From: Atopobiaceae bacterium
GTDB taxonomy: Bacteria > Actinomycetota > Coriobacteriia > Coriobacteriales > Atopobiaceae
DNA: 64,000 bases
Assembly (NCBI GenBank): GCA_902834555.1
Contig: CADFJN010000007.1
Coordinates: 65,622-129,621 of the forward strand
Direction: 5' to 3'
Shown: positions 49,633 through 58,190 of the stretch, piece after piece
Position numbering within the stretch: the first letter of the stretch is position 1
Layout of the letters: every line of letters starts with the position of its first letter
The notes under the pieces: model-generated
What the model was told of the DNA's origin: nothing
Databases searched by the model: none
What the model saw: the letters and a program-made list of their open reading frames with translations, nothing else
Translations under genes and position numbers: made by a program

Positions 49633-50732
49633 TGCTGAACGTCCTCAGAGTCTGGACCGGCACCGTCTACAGGCTCGCCCACACGCTCGTCCCCAAGGAC
49701 AAGCCCACAGGCAACGCGCACCTTGTGGTCAATCTCCTCCATGAGGTCCGGATTGGAGGCAAGAAACGCCTTTGCCGCCTCGCGACCCTGGCCAAGGCGC
49801 TCTCCCTCGTAGGTGAACCAGGAGCCAGACTTGTCGACAATCTGATATTCAACCGCCATATCAAGCACCGAGCCCTCCTTGGAAATACCCGTGCCGTACA
49901 TGATGTCGAACTCTGCCGACTTAAAGGGAGGGGCTACCTTGTTCTTGACAACCTTCACCCTTACGCGGTTACCAACAACCTCGCCGTTGACCTTGATGCT
50001 ATCAACACGCCTGATGTCCATGCGCACCGACGAGAAGAACTTGAGCGCGCGGCCACCGGGGGTTGTTTCGGGGTTGCCAAACATGACGCCAATCTTCTCG
50101 CGCAGCTGGTTGATGAAGATGCAGGTGGTGTTTGACTTGGAGAGGGAGCCCGCGAGCTTGCGGAGTGCCTGGCTCATGAGACGGGCCTGAAGGCCAACCG
50201 TAGTGTCTCCGATCTCACCCTCGATCTCGGCACGAGGAACAAGCGCAGCCACGGAGTCGATGACGACGACGTCAATGGCACCCGAGCGCACAAGCATGTC
50301 ACAGATTTCCAAGGCCTGCTCGCCGGTATCTGGCTGCGAGATGAGGACTTCATCGATGTCTACGCCAATGCGCGCCGCGTATCCTGGGTCAAGCGCATGC
50401 TCTGCGTCGATGAACGCCACGACCCCACCCATGGCCTGGGCCTCTGCAAGAATCTCAAGCGAGAGCGTAGTCTTACCCGAGGACTCTGGACCGTAAATCT
50501 CGACGATGCGCCCGCGTGGGACGCCCCCTATGCCAAGAGCGGCGTCAAGAGCCAGAGAACCAGTAGGGATGGCCTCGACCTCAAGGCTGGCGTTGTCATC
50601 GCCATAGCGCATGATGGCGCCCTTGCCAAACTTCTTCTCTATCTCTTGCGTGGTAACCTCGAGCGCCTTATCGCGCTCCTCCGTAGTCTCGGGGTGGTTG
50701 ACCTCTTTGACAGTACCCTTGCTCCTGGCCAT
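49629..50732 (-). CDS. recA: Recombinase RecA
   Basis: RecA forms filaments on single-stranded DNA for strand exchange and triggers LexA self-cleavage. The 367-residue protein has Walker A GPESSGKTTLSLE, Walker B VVVIDSVAAL, the L2 region GNPETTPGGRALKF and the KKFGKGAIMRYGD N-terminal block. The C-terminus is acidic, as usual. It has its own promoter with a perfect SOS box. recX overlaps its end. Length and motifs are normal. Confidence 0.97.
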   Translation of the reverse strand: MARSKGTVKEVNHPETTEERDKALEVTTQEIEKKFGKGAIMRYGDDNASLEVEAIPTGSLALDAALGIGGVPRGRIVEIYGPESSGKTTLSLEILAEAQAMGGVVAFIDAEHALDPGYAARIGVDIDEVLISQPDTGEQALEICDMLVRSGAIDVVVIDSVAALVPRAEIEGEIGDTTVGLQARLMSQALRKLAGSLSKSNTTCIFINQLREKIGVMFGNPETTPGGRALKFFSSVRMDIRRVDSIKVNGEVVGNRVRVKVVKNKVAPPFKSAEFDIMYGTGISKEGSVLDMAVEYQIVDKSGSWFTYEGERLGQGREAAKAFLASNPDLMEEIDHKVRVACGLVLGDERVGEPVDGAGPDSEDVQQ

Positions 50733-50761
50733 GCTTGCTCCTCATCTATTGGCTGCCACCG

Positions 50762-50790
50762 ATGATATACGAACACCCGTTCGTAGTCAA
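50762..50790 (-). promoter_or_regulatory. recA promoter with perfect SOS box
   Basis: On the minus strand TTGACT (50785-50790) and TATCAT (50762-50767) are 17 bp apart. The spacer holds CGAACGGGTGTTCG, a perfect match to CGAACNNNNGTTCG (plus strand 50770-50783, CGAACACCCGTTCG). LexA binding would cover the core promoter. The start codon lies 30 bases on, behind GAGGAGC. Confidence 0.88.
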
Positions 50791-50961
50791 CATCGCTGGC
50801 CACAGCTTACGAGGAAGGGCTTGCACCATTTTGACGCTGCACGGACAGGATTCTTTCACAGGGCAGTCACGTCTCTGACGTGCACAGATATCTACCTGCA
50901 TAAACAGCATCGCCCAAGGACTGGCGCGTCTAGCAGAAACGCGTAGCGAGAAAGAAAAAAG

Positions 50962-51486
50962 TTAGCGCTTCTCGGCAGAATCTCTAACGCCCTGAATGAG
51001 AAGTTCGAGCGCACGCCTCACGGCACGCGCGCGCACCTCAGCGCGGTCCCCCTCAAAGAGGTTTGGAAACGTTTGCGTGGAGAAAGGCGTGGACAGGCCC
51101 ATCCACACGGTTCCAACGGGCTTGCCGGGCTCTTCGCCGCCCGGTCCGGCTATACCGGTTATCGAGACAGCAACGTCGCACCCTAGCACGCGACGTGCCC
51201 CCTCCGCCATGGCTGCTGCGCATTCGCTTGAAACGGCACCAACGCCTGGGGCATCGAGAATGTCGTTCGAGACGCCCAGCACCTCGCGCTTGACGGGTAT
51301 CGCATAGCTAACAACTCCGCCACGTATAGCCTCGGAGGAGCCTGGAATGGCCGTGATGGCCGATGCCACCAGCCCTCCGGTACAGGATTCTGCCGTGCCA
51401 ACCGTTACGCCAGAAGCCCGACACGCAGCGACGAGCGACTCGCATGCATCGAGCGTCTCGCCGTCGAAGATGACGGAAGGTACCAT
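50962..51486 (-). CDS. cinA: Nicotinamide-nucleotide amidase (CinA C-terminal domain)
   Basis: PncC/CinA-C deamidates nicotinamide mononucleotide in NAD recycling. The 174-residue protein has TVGTAESCTGGLVASAIT, VVSYAIPVKREVLGV and VSITGIAGPGG, all family blocks. The N-terminal molybdopterin-like CinA domain is missing, so this is the stand-alone form. The ATG at 51484-51486 follows GGGGAGCG and lies 2 bases after pgsA. The order pgsA-cinA-recA is a common bacterial one. Confidence 0.92.
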   Translation of the reverse strand: MVPSVIFDGETLDACESLVAACRASGVTVGTAESCTGGLVASAITAIPGSSEAIRGGVVSYAIPVKREVLGVSNDILDAPGVGAVSSECAAAMAEGARRVLGCDVAVSITGIAGPGGEEPGKPVGTVWMGLSTPFSTQTFPNLFEGDRAEVRARAVRRALELLIQGVRDSAEKR

Positions 51487-51488
51487 GG

Positions 51489-52097
51489 CTATCGCTCCCC
51501 CACTACGTACGACCATGCCTTGACGAAGTAGTCGATACCCGACCAAGCCGTCAGTACAACCGCTGCGACCATGAGCACCTGTCCGAGCAGCTCAAAGGCC
51601 TCCGCAGCGCCACCCGTGGGAAGCGCAATGGCAAGGAGCAGTGCGGAGATGGCAACCATCGTAACAGCGGTTTTCCCCTTGCCCAGAGGAGAGGCCGCGA
51701 TGACGGTGCCAGATGAGGCCACGACCATGCGCAGTCCAGACACGAGGAACTCGCGTGCAACAATAACGAGCAGAACCCACGAGGAGACCTCTCCCCGCTC
51801 GAGGAGAAAGCAGAGAGCAACCACCACGACGAGCTTGTCGGCTATGGGATCAAGGAACTTGCCAAAGGTCGTGACCTCGTTCCTGCTGCGCGCAAGGTAG
51901 CCATCGAGCTTATCGGTGAGCGAAAGCGCCGCAAAGAAGAGAAAGACGCCAAGTGACCACCCGGAGCCCAAGCCAGCAACAGGAGACATCTCGGCGACGA
52001 GAAGCCACAGTGGGACGGCGGCCACGCGAACGAAGGTCACAATGTTGGCTGGGGTCCAGATGGAGGACGCATCCCCCTTGGAGGTTGCGCCGCTCAT
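51489..52097 (-). CDS. pgsA: CDP-diacylglycerol-glycerol-3-phosphate 3-phosphatidyltransferase
   Basis: PgsA makes phosphatidylglycerol phosphate, the committed step to PG and cardiolipin. The 202-residue membrane protein has the complete CDP-alcohol signature: DKLDGYLARSRNEVTTFGKF then LDPIADK. It also has the N-terminal NIVTFVRVAAVPLWLL and four to five more hydrophobic helices. It overlaps rimO by 4 bases and precedes cinA. This context is the conserved one for pgsA, unlike the second family member at 24089-24826. Confidence 0.9.
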   Translation of the reverse strand: MSGATSKGDASSIWTPANIVTFVRVAAVPLWLLVAEMSPVAGLGSGWSLGVFLFFAALSLTDKLDGYLARSRNEVTTFGKFLDPIADKLVVVVALCFLLERGEVSSWVLLVIVAREFLVSGLRMVVASSGTVIAASPLGKGKTAVTMVAISALLLAIALPTGGAAEAFELLGQVLMVAAVVLTAWSGIDYFVKAWSYVVGER

Positions 52098-53431
52098 CGC
52101 ACCCCCTCCTCGCCCTCAACGACCTCACCAACGAGGTCGTACGTGAAGGAGTCAACGAGATCGCAGGTCACACTGTCGCCGACGGCAAGGTCACCGCTCT
52201 CGATGTGCACGACGCCGTCGGAGTCTGGAGCCTGGAACCAGGCATGGCCGATGAACTCAGCGCCGTCGGGTCCGTCCTCAATGCCATCAACGATGACGCG
52301 CACGCGCTCGCCAACGTGCCTCTCTGCAGCTGCAAAGCCCAGCTGCTCGGTAAGGTCAATGAGACGCTGCGTACGCTCGAGCTTGACCTCATCAGGAACC
52401 TGGTCGGGCATGGTCGCGGCGCGCGTGCCCTCCTCGGGGGAGTACGTGAAGACGGAGCAGTAGTCAAACTCCTCGTCCTGAAGGAAGTCTAGCAGCTCCT
52501 GCGCCTCCTCGTCCGTCTCGCCAGGGAAGCCCGCCATTGCCGTCGTGCGAAGAACCATGCCGGGAATCTCTTTGCGCAGATGCGCAAAGAGATCAGAGAA
52601 CCCCTGTGCCGAGCCCTTGCGGCCCATGCGCTCGAGCACGGTAGCCGAGCAGTGCTGGATGGGAATGTCGATGTAGGGAAGCACTTCGGGGACGTCACGG
52701 ATGGTCGAGACAAGCTCCTCAGTCATGCCCTCGGGCTGCAGGTACAGCACGCGCACCCAGCCGCCATAGGGGTGTACGACCTCGGCAACCTGGCGAAGGA
52801 GCGATGCCAGGGTACGGGGCGTGTCGAAGTCGGAACCCCAGATGCCCGTATCCTGCCCAATGAGCACGACCTCGCGCACGCCACCCTCCATGAGGGAGTG
52901 GACCTCTTCACAGATCTCCTCAGCCCTACGGGAGTGATAGCGCCCACGGATATAGGGGATGGCGCAGAACGCACAGAACCTGTCGCAGCCCTCGGAGATC
53001 TTAACGTAGGCGCTTGCGCCGTCAACGGTGCGGAGAACACCCTGGGGAATCCCGGGCGCAACGTCGCGCTCTAGCCCCAGCACGCCGTCCACAACATCAA
53101 CAATGCCGTCTTCGTCGTCGGCGTTCACAAAGGCGGAGACCTCGGGCAACTCTTCGGCGAGAGGAGCACCGTAGCGCGAGGGAACACAACCGCACATCAC
53201 GATGGGGAGCGTGTGTCCCTCTCCCTCCTCCTGCTGCGCAAGCTCGAGCGTGGTGTCAAGCGACTCCTGCGTTGCCGAGACGAGAAACGAGCACGTGTTG
53301 ATGAGAGCCAGGTCCGCCTTGTCTGGATCGTCCGTCTCGTCGTAGCCGGCTCCGAGAAGCAAGGCGCGCATGCGGTCGGTATCAACCTCGTTCTTGGCGC
53401 ATCCGCGGGTGATGAAGAGAATACTTGGCAT
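52094..53431 (-). CDS. rimO: Ribosomal protein S12 methylthiotransferase RimO
   Basis: RimO is a radical-SAM enzyme that methylthiolates an Asp of ribosomal protein S12. The 445-residue protein has the N-terminal TRGCAKNEVDTDRM, NTCSFLVSATQES and MCGCVPSRYG. The radical-SAM motif is CDRFCAFC followed by AIPYIRGRYHSR. A C-terminal TRAM domain (VRVIVDGIEDGPDG) closes it. CAKN and the RGRYHSR block separate it from MiaB. yajQ lies 9 bases upstream and pgsA overlaps downstream. Confidence 0.94.
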   Translation of the reverse strand: MPSILFITRGCAKNEVDTDRMRALLLGAGYDETDDPDKADLALINTCSFLVSATQESLDTTLELAQQEEGEGHTLPIVMCGCVPSRYGAPLAEELPEVSAFVNADDEDGIVDVVDGVLGLERDVAPGIPQGVLRTVDGASAYVKISEGCDRFCAFCAIPYIRGRYHSRRAEEICEEVHSLMEGGVREVVLIGQDTGIWGSDFDTPRTLASLLRQVAEVVHPYGGWVRVLYLQPEGMTEELVSTIRDVPEVLPYIDIPIQHCSATVLERMGRKGSAQGFSDLFAHLRKEIPGMVLRTTAMAGFPGETDEEAQELLDFLQDEEFDYCSVFTYSPEEGTRAATMPDQVPDEVKLERTQRLIDLTEQLGFAAAERHVGERVRVIVDGIEDGPDGAEFIGHAWFQAPDSDGVVHIESGDLAVGDSVTCDLVDSFTYDLVGEVVEGEEGVR

Positions 53432-53440
53432 GAGATGACC

Positions 53441-53938
53441 TTATCGGTAGTTGACGTACTGGAGGGGCTGGCCGTAGTCGTTGCCACGGAGAAGGGCGAT
53501 GACCTGCTGGAGCGCATCCTTTGAAGGAGAACTAACCCTTAGCTTATCCCCTTCGATGGTAGCCTTGGCCTTGAGCTTGGAGTCGCGGATGTCCTTGGAG
53601 ATCTTCTTTGCAAGTTCCGCGTCGATGCCCTGCACAAGGTGGCCCTGCTGCCTGACGCTCATGCCAGACGCCGCCTGTGGCTTGTCCCAGCGCAGCGCGG
53701 TGAGGTCAACGCCACGCTTCACGAGCTTAGAGCCGAGAATATCGCGAACCTGGCCAGCAACGAACTCGGAGGGGGCCTCCACCGTAAACGCTCCCTCGCC
53801 CTTTGCGAGCGCAAGCGATGCCCCGGTTCCCTTGAGGTCATAGCGCTGCGAAATCTCGCGGGCTGCCTGCTGGTAGGCGTTGTCGACTTCCTGCATGTCG
53901 ACGATAGAGACCACGTCGAAACTCGAATCCTTGGCCAT
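53441..53938 (-). CDS. YajQ family nucleotide-binding protein
   Basis: A 165-residue UPF0234/YajQ protein. It has SFDVVSIVDMQEVDNAYQQA, REISQRYDLKGT, the middle block GQVRDILGSKLVKRGVDL, and SPSKDALQQVIALLR near the end. YajQ proteins bind nucleotides, and in Xanthomonas bind cyclic di-GMP. Whether that holds here is unknown. It is cotranscribed with rimO (9-base gap), and the RodZ-like gene is 87 bases upstream. Confidence 0.92.
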   Translation of the reverse strand: MAKDSSFDVVSIVDMQEVDNAYQQAAREISQRYDLKGTGASLALAKGEGAFTVEAPSEFVAGQVRDILGSKLVKRGVDLTALRWDKPQAASGMSVRQQGHLVQGIDAELAKKISKDIRDSKLKAKATIEGDKLRVSSPSKDALQQVIALLRGNDYGQPLQYVNYR

Positions 53939-54025
53939 GAGTCATCCTCCCCTGCCTGCCGCGTGGCCAATCTGCACGCAGCAAACGAATACTAATAACC
54001 GTGGGCCTGCGCGAGGCCCCTTGCC

Positions 54026-55678
54026 CTAGTTGCTCTTTGAAGTGCCCGAAGCGCCAGACGTCTTGGACGAGGTCGAGACGCTACCGGAAGACGTCCGAGA
54101 TCCCGATGTGCTAGTGGTGTCCGAGGTGTTGTCGTTTCCTGACGAATCGCTCGAACTGCTTGAGGTTGAGTCCTTAGAGCTAGCGTCAGTGGTGGCTACG
54201 GGAGTCCCTTGAATGGTGAGAGAGCCAATACCGGATGCCCTAGAATCAAAGCTCTTCTGTGTACCATTCTCGGTAACAGCGACCACGCCAGGGTTGCCAG
54301 CGCGGATGGTGATGGAGTCCGTGACTGTATAGCTCTGCTCCCAGGGCCCCGTGACAGTACTTGCAACCTCGCTGGTGCCATCGTTTGTGATCTCGAGCCA
54401 CGAGGTCTCACCGCTTGCAACGGAGATCGTGACAACCGTCTCGGTCGCCTTTGTGGAATCGCTTGCGGTGCTGTCTGAGTCGGCCGTCCCCTTGGTAGTT
54501 GTGGTTGTGGTTGGCGTAGACGAGGTGCCTGTAGACGTCGAATTGGTCGAGCTGGTGTCAGTGGACGTGGTGCTCACGGGAACAGTCGTCTTACTCTCCT
54601 GGGACGTTGAGCGGCTGCTCACGCACGAACGCACCGAGAAGACCAGGATGAGGGTGAGCGCCAACGCAAGAGCGCAGATCACGAGAAGCGTTGCACGACG
54701 ATTGTCCTGGGCCCCGCGACCACGGGAGCGCCCGGAGAGGCGACCGCGCTGGTCATCACGGCGACGCACCTTGGGTCTGTCGACGCTTGCAATATTTCTC
54801 GACGAGCGCCTCCCCGAGATGGTCGACGCACGATCGTAGGGCCTGGCCCCATCGTCGTAGCGAAGGTCATCTGTATACTCGCCAGCGCGCACGCTCCTCG
54901 TGCTCACGCTGTCTCGCTCGTAGAGGCGCTGCGCGCGGGACGTATCGCGACGGTAAGCTCGCGCGGTCTCGCGCCTCTCCTCCACGCCGTTTTGTCCCTC
55001 GCGCAAGAGGCGGTTGGCCGGATCGTCCACTCGGCGCCTTTGCTGAGCATACCTACCGCGCTGGCGCGAGGCGTAGCGATCCCTATCGCGCTCACGGCTG
55101 TCATCACGCTCGCGCTCAGACGTGGAGTTGTACGGCCTTCCGTAGACGTACTCGGCATGAGAGTAGGACGGCGACTGGCTGCGGGAGCCACCGGGGTAGC
55201 TCGAGCCAGCAAGCGGCACCGAGGAGGGGGTGCGGGGCCTGGGTCCAGAGGTGGTAGCAAAGGCACCCATGTCGCCGGCCGGTCCGCCGGAGGTAGGTAA
55301 CAAACCTCGATACTGCACGTATGCCTTGGGTCGCGACTCAGCCTCATTCACCACGTCGTAGCCCTGTACGCCTCGGCCCGACTGGGTATCGCGCGTGCGG
55401 CGGCGAAGCTCATGCGAGGAGGTACCATGCACGTGCTCGTAGAGCTCCTCCTGGAAGAGGTCGACTATCTCGCGCGGGTTGAGCCCCAGGTAACGTGCAT
55501 ACGACGACAGCATGCCCTGCGCATAGCCGCTCTGGGGAATGTTTTCGAAATCGCCTTCTTCAAAGGCGATGAGGACCTGCTCTTTGAGCTTTAACACCTG
55601 AGAGGCCTGGCCCACCGTGAGGCCAAGTTGGCGACGACGGTCAAGCAGCATCTCGCTGAAGCGCGGACGCGACGGCAT
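54026..55678 (-). CDS. RodZ-like HTH membrane protein with long disordered regions
   Basis: A 550-residue protein. An N-terminal RodZ-type HTH (FSEMLLDRRRQLGLTVGQAS; GYAQGMLSSYARYLGLNPRE) covers about 6-75. A disordered part rich in Arg, Ser, Tyr and Asp spans 95-330. One membrane helix lies at about 331-356 (LLVICALALALTLILVFSV). A Ser/Thr-rich stretch and a DUF4115-like beta domain (SWLEITNDGTSEVAST) follow, then a Ser/Thr tail. RodZ links MreB to the wall in rods; no mreB is seen here. Length is nearly double that of usual RodZ. It lies 6 bases after ftsK. Confidence 0.8.
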   Translation of the reverse strand: MPSRPRFSEMLLDRRRQLGLTVGQASQVLKLKEQVLIAFEEGDFENIPQSGYAQGMLSSYARYLGLNPREIVDLFQEELYEHVHGTSSHELRRRTRDTQSGRGVQGYDVVNEAESRPKAYVQYRGLLPTSGGPAGDMGAFATTSGPRPRTPSSVPLAGSSYPGGSRSQSPSYSHAEYVYGRPYNSTSERERDDSRERDRDRYASRQRGRYAQQRRRVDDPANRLLREGQNGVEERRETARAYRRDTSRAQRLYERDSVSTRSVRAGEYTDDLRYDDGARPYDRASTISGRRSSRNIASVDRPKVRRRDDQRGRLSGRSRGRGAQDNRRATLLVICALALALTLILVFSVRSCVSSRSTSQESKTTVPVSTTSTDTSSTNSTSTGTSSTPTTTTTTKGTADSDSTASDSTKATETVVTISVASGETSWLEITNDGTSEVASTVTGPWEQSYTVTDSITIRAGNPGVVAVTENGTQKSFDSRASGIGSLTIQGTPVATTDASSKDSTSSSSSDSSGNDNTSDTTSTSGSRTSSGSVSTSSKTSGASGTSKSN

Positions 55679-55684
55679 GGTGGG

Positions 55685-58186
55685 CTACACCTCCTCAAAA
55701 TCCTGCTCGGCGGCCTTGAGGTCCTCGAGGCCCTCCTTGTCGAGAAGCACATCGCGAGGCTTTGATCCGTTTGCCGGGCCCACGACGCCCTTGTTCTCGA
55801 GCATGTCCATGATTCTTCCCGCCCTAGCGTACCCCACCGAGAGCGCTCGCTGGAGGCTGGAGGTAGAACCAAGCTGAGAGTTCACAACGATATCGGCTGC
55901 CTCCCAGAGGAGAGGGTCATCGGCGGGAGCAGATGCCTCGCTGGGGCCACCAGGCGACATGGGCGAGACGGCAGTGAGAATGTCGTCGTGATAATCGGTA
56001 TCGTGGTGCTCCTTGATGAAGTCAACCACACGCTCGACCTCCTCCTCCGACACAAAGCAACCTTGCGCGCGGCGCGGGCGCTGGCCGCGAAGCTTGTAGA
56101 GCATGTCGCCGTGGCCGAGGAGGCGCTCGGCACCCGTCTGGTCGAGGATGATTCGAGAGTTCATGCCGTTGTCGACCGAGAGCGCCACGCGGTTGTCGAT
56201 GTTGGCCTTGATGAGGCCGGTCACGACGTCTGCCGAGGGGCGTTGCGTGGCAACGATGAGGTGGATGCCGGCGGCTCGCCCGAGCTGGGCAATGCGCACG
56301 ATCGATGCCTCGACATCCTTGCCGGCGACCATCATGAGGTCGGAGAGCTCGTCGATCACGATGACGAAGTACGGCATGTGCTTGGGAGGGTTCTCCATGT
56401 CTGCGTACTTGCCACCATCGACATCGCGGTTGTAGGACTTGATGTCGCGAACCTTGTAGTGCTCGAAGACCTTGAGGCGGCGCTCCATCTCGGTGACGCC
56501 CCAGGAGAGGGCGCTTGCTGCCTTGTTTGGCTCGGTCACCACGGGGACGTAGAGGTGGGGCAGGCCGGCGTAGTAGGTGAACTCGACGCGCTTGGGGTCC
56601 ACCATGATGAGACGGACCTCCTCGGGCGTGGCACGCATGAGGATGGTCATGACAATGCTGTTGAGCAGCACGGACTTACCAGAACCAGTGGTGCCTGCAA
56701 CCAGAAGGTGCGGCAGGCCGGCAATGTCCACCACAACGGGGTTGCCCTCGGAGTCGCGGCCAAACGCGGCCTCGAGCGGGCCACCCTTGACGTAGGTAAG
56801 CACGTCTCCAAGATAGACAGGCTGCGTTGTCTTGTTGGGAATCTCAATGCCCACGAGCGAGGTGCCCGGGATGGGTGCGAAGATGCGCACCGAGCGGGAG
56901 GCAAGCGAGAGCGCAATGTCATCCTGGAGGTTGGTGATCTTGCTCACGCGCTCGCCCTCGCCCATCTCGATCTTGAAGGTGGTGACGGAGGGGCCAGCGA
57001 CCCAGCCGACCACGCGCGAGGTGAGACCAAACTCCTCGAGGGTGCCTTGGAGCTTAGCCGCAACGGATGAGAGCTCCTCGTCGGACTCTGCGCTCACGCC
57101 GGAGTTGGGGTTCACCTTGAGCATGTCTGCAGGCGGGAGTTCCTTGTCTTCATCGGCAGTGGCAGGCTCGGGCGACTGTGCGCGCTTGGTGGCGGACTCC
57201 TCGCCGGCCAGGAATGCGGAGGTTACCCCCCTATTACCCTTTTCCTTTGACGCACGGGAGGCACGGGCCTTCGGGGCCTTCTCGGGGATGTCAAGGAGTG
57301 TCGTGGGAGCGGCGTTAAGCAGAGTCGTGGCGCCGTCGTCCTGCTCCCCCAGCTCGGCTGTCGCAGGGTTGGGCTTCTTGGAGCGACCACGCCGAAGCAC
57401 ACTCGTCTTGCGCGCGCCAATGAAGGACGTCTCGCCCTCGCCCGTCTCGTCAAAGAGCGAACCCTGGGCACGTGCTGCTGGAACCGCTGCCAGCGGAGCT
57501 GCCGCTTCAGCCTGGGCTGCCTCGCGCTCGGCCGCGCGCTCCTCGCGCGCAATGCGATGACTCTCGGAAGCCTCTTGGGCACGCAGGTGAATCTTGGAAA
57601 CCGCACCAGAAATCGAGAACCCGCACACCACGGCACCCGCAATGACGACGCCAACGAGAATAACATTGCCAACGATAAGGCCCACGAGACGAACGAGCAT
57701 ATAGGCAATGCCGCCGCCCACGTAGCCACCGGCGGACTCGAGCGTGGACTCCGCCAGGGCAACCTGCGGGTTATCCGCAACCCCTGGGTGATTAAGCGAG
57801 AGCATCGCCAGGATGGCGAGGACAATGAGCACAAGGCCAGCCGCCACGCGCCCGGAGATGGGCCCGTCCTCATCCATGAAGAACGTGCACGCAAAGATGA
57901 AGAGAGCTATGGGGGCAAGAATCGCGCCGGTACCAAAGAGCAGTGAAAGCGCATGGCCAACCATGCTCGTTACGATGGCCGAGGTTGGTGCAACCAGCGA
58001 GACGAACATGGCCACGGCAACAACGGCCAAGACCACGCCGAGGATATCGTTCTGCGTGGACGAAAGCCCCTGCGAGACCTTTTCAGCGGAGCGGCCACGT
58101 GGTGCCTGGCGTGCGCCGGCGCCCCGCGACTTCGACCCCTTCTTTGCTGCCTTGCCTGCTGCGTTTGATCTGCGATTCGAGGGCAT
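55685..58186 (-). CDS. ftsK: DNA translocase FtsK/SpoIIIE
   Basis: FtsK pumps chromosome DNA through the closing septum. The 833-residue protein has four or more N-terminal membrane helices (about 45-200) and an Ala/Glu/Arg-rich linker to 350. The motor shows Walker A AGTTGSGKSVLLNS, Walker B FVIVIDELSDLMM and the ATQRPSADV block. A C-terminal gamma winged helix follows (SSLQRALSVGYARAGRIMDM), which reads KOPS-like sites. It begins 4 bases after rnj and ends 6 bases before the RodZ-like gene. Confidence 0.95.
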   Translation of the reverse strand: MPSNRRSNAAGKAAKKGSKSRGAGARQAPRGRSAEKVSQGLSSTQNDILGVVLAVVAVAMFVSLVAPTSAIVTSMVGHALSLLFGTGAILAPIALFIFACTFFMDEDGPISGRVAAGLVLIVLAILAMLSLNHPGVADNPQVALAESTLESAGGYVGGGIAYMLVRLVGLIVGNVILVGVVIAGAVVCGFSISGAVSKIHLRAQEASESHRIAREERAAEREAAQAEAAAPLAAVPAARAQGSLFDETGEGETSFIGARKTSVLRRGRSKKPNPATAELGEQDDGATTLLNAAPTTLLDIPEKAPKARASRASKEKGNRGVTSAFLAGEESATKRAQSPEPATADEDKELPPADMLKVNPNSGVSAESDEELSSVAAKLQGTLEEFGLTSRVVGWVAGPSVTTFKIEMGEGERVSKITNLQDDIALSLASRSVRIFAPIPGTSLVGIEIPNKTTQPVYLGDVLTYVKGGPLEAAFGRDSEGNPVVVDIAGLPHLLVAGTTGSGKSVLLNSIVMTILMRATPEEVRLIMVDPKRVEFTYYAGLPHLYVPVVTEPNKAASALSWGVTEMERRLKVFEHYKVRDIKSYNRDVDGGKYADMENPPKHMPYFVIVIDELSDLMMVAGKDVEASIVRIAQLGRAAGIHLIVATQRPSADVVTGLIKANIDNRVALSVDNGMNSRIILDQTGAERLLGHGDMLYKLRGQRPRRAQGCFVSEEEVERVVDFIKEHHDTDYHDDILTAVSPMSPGGPSEASAPADDPLLWEAADIVVNSQLGSTSSLQRALSVGYARAGRIMDMLENKGVVGPANGSKPRDVLLDKEGLEDLKAAEQDFEEV

Positions 58187-58190
58187 GTGC

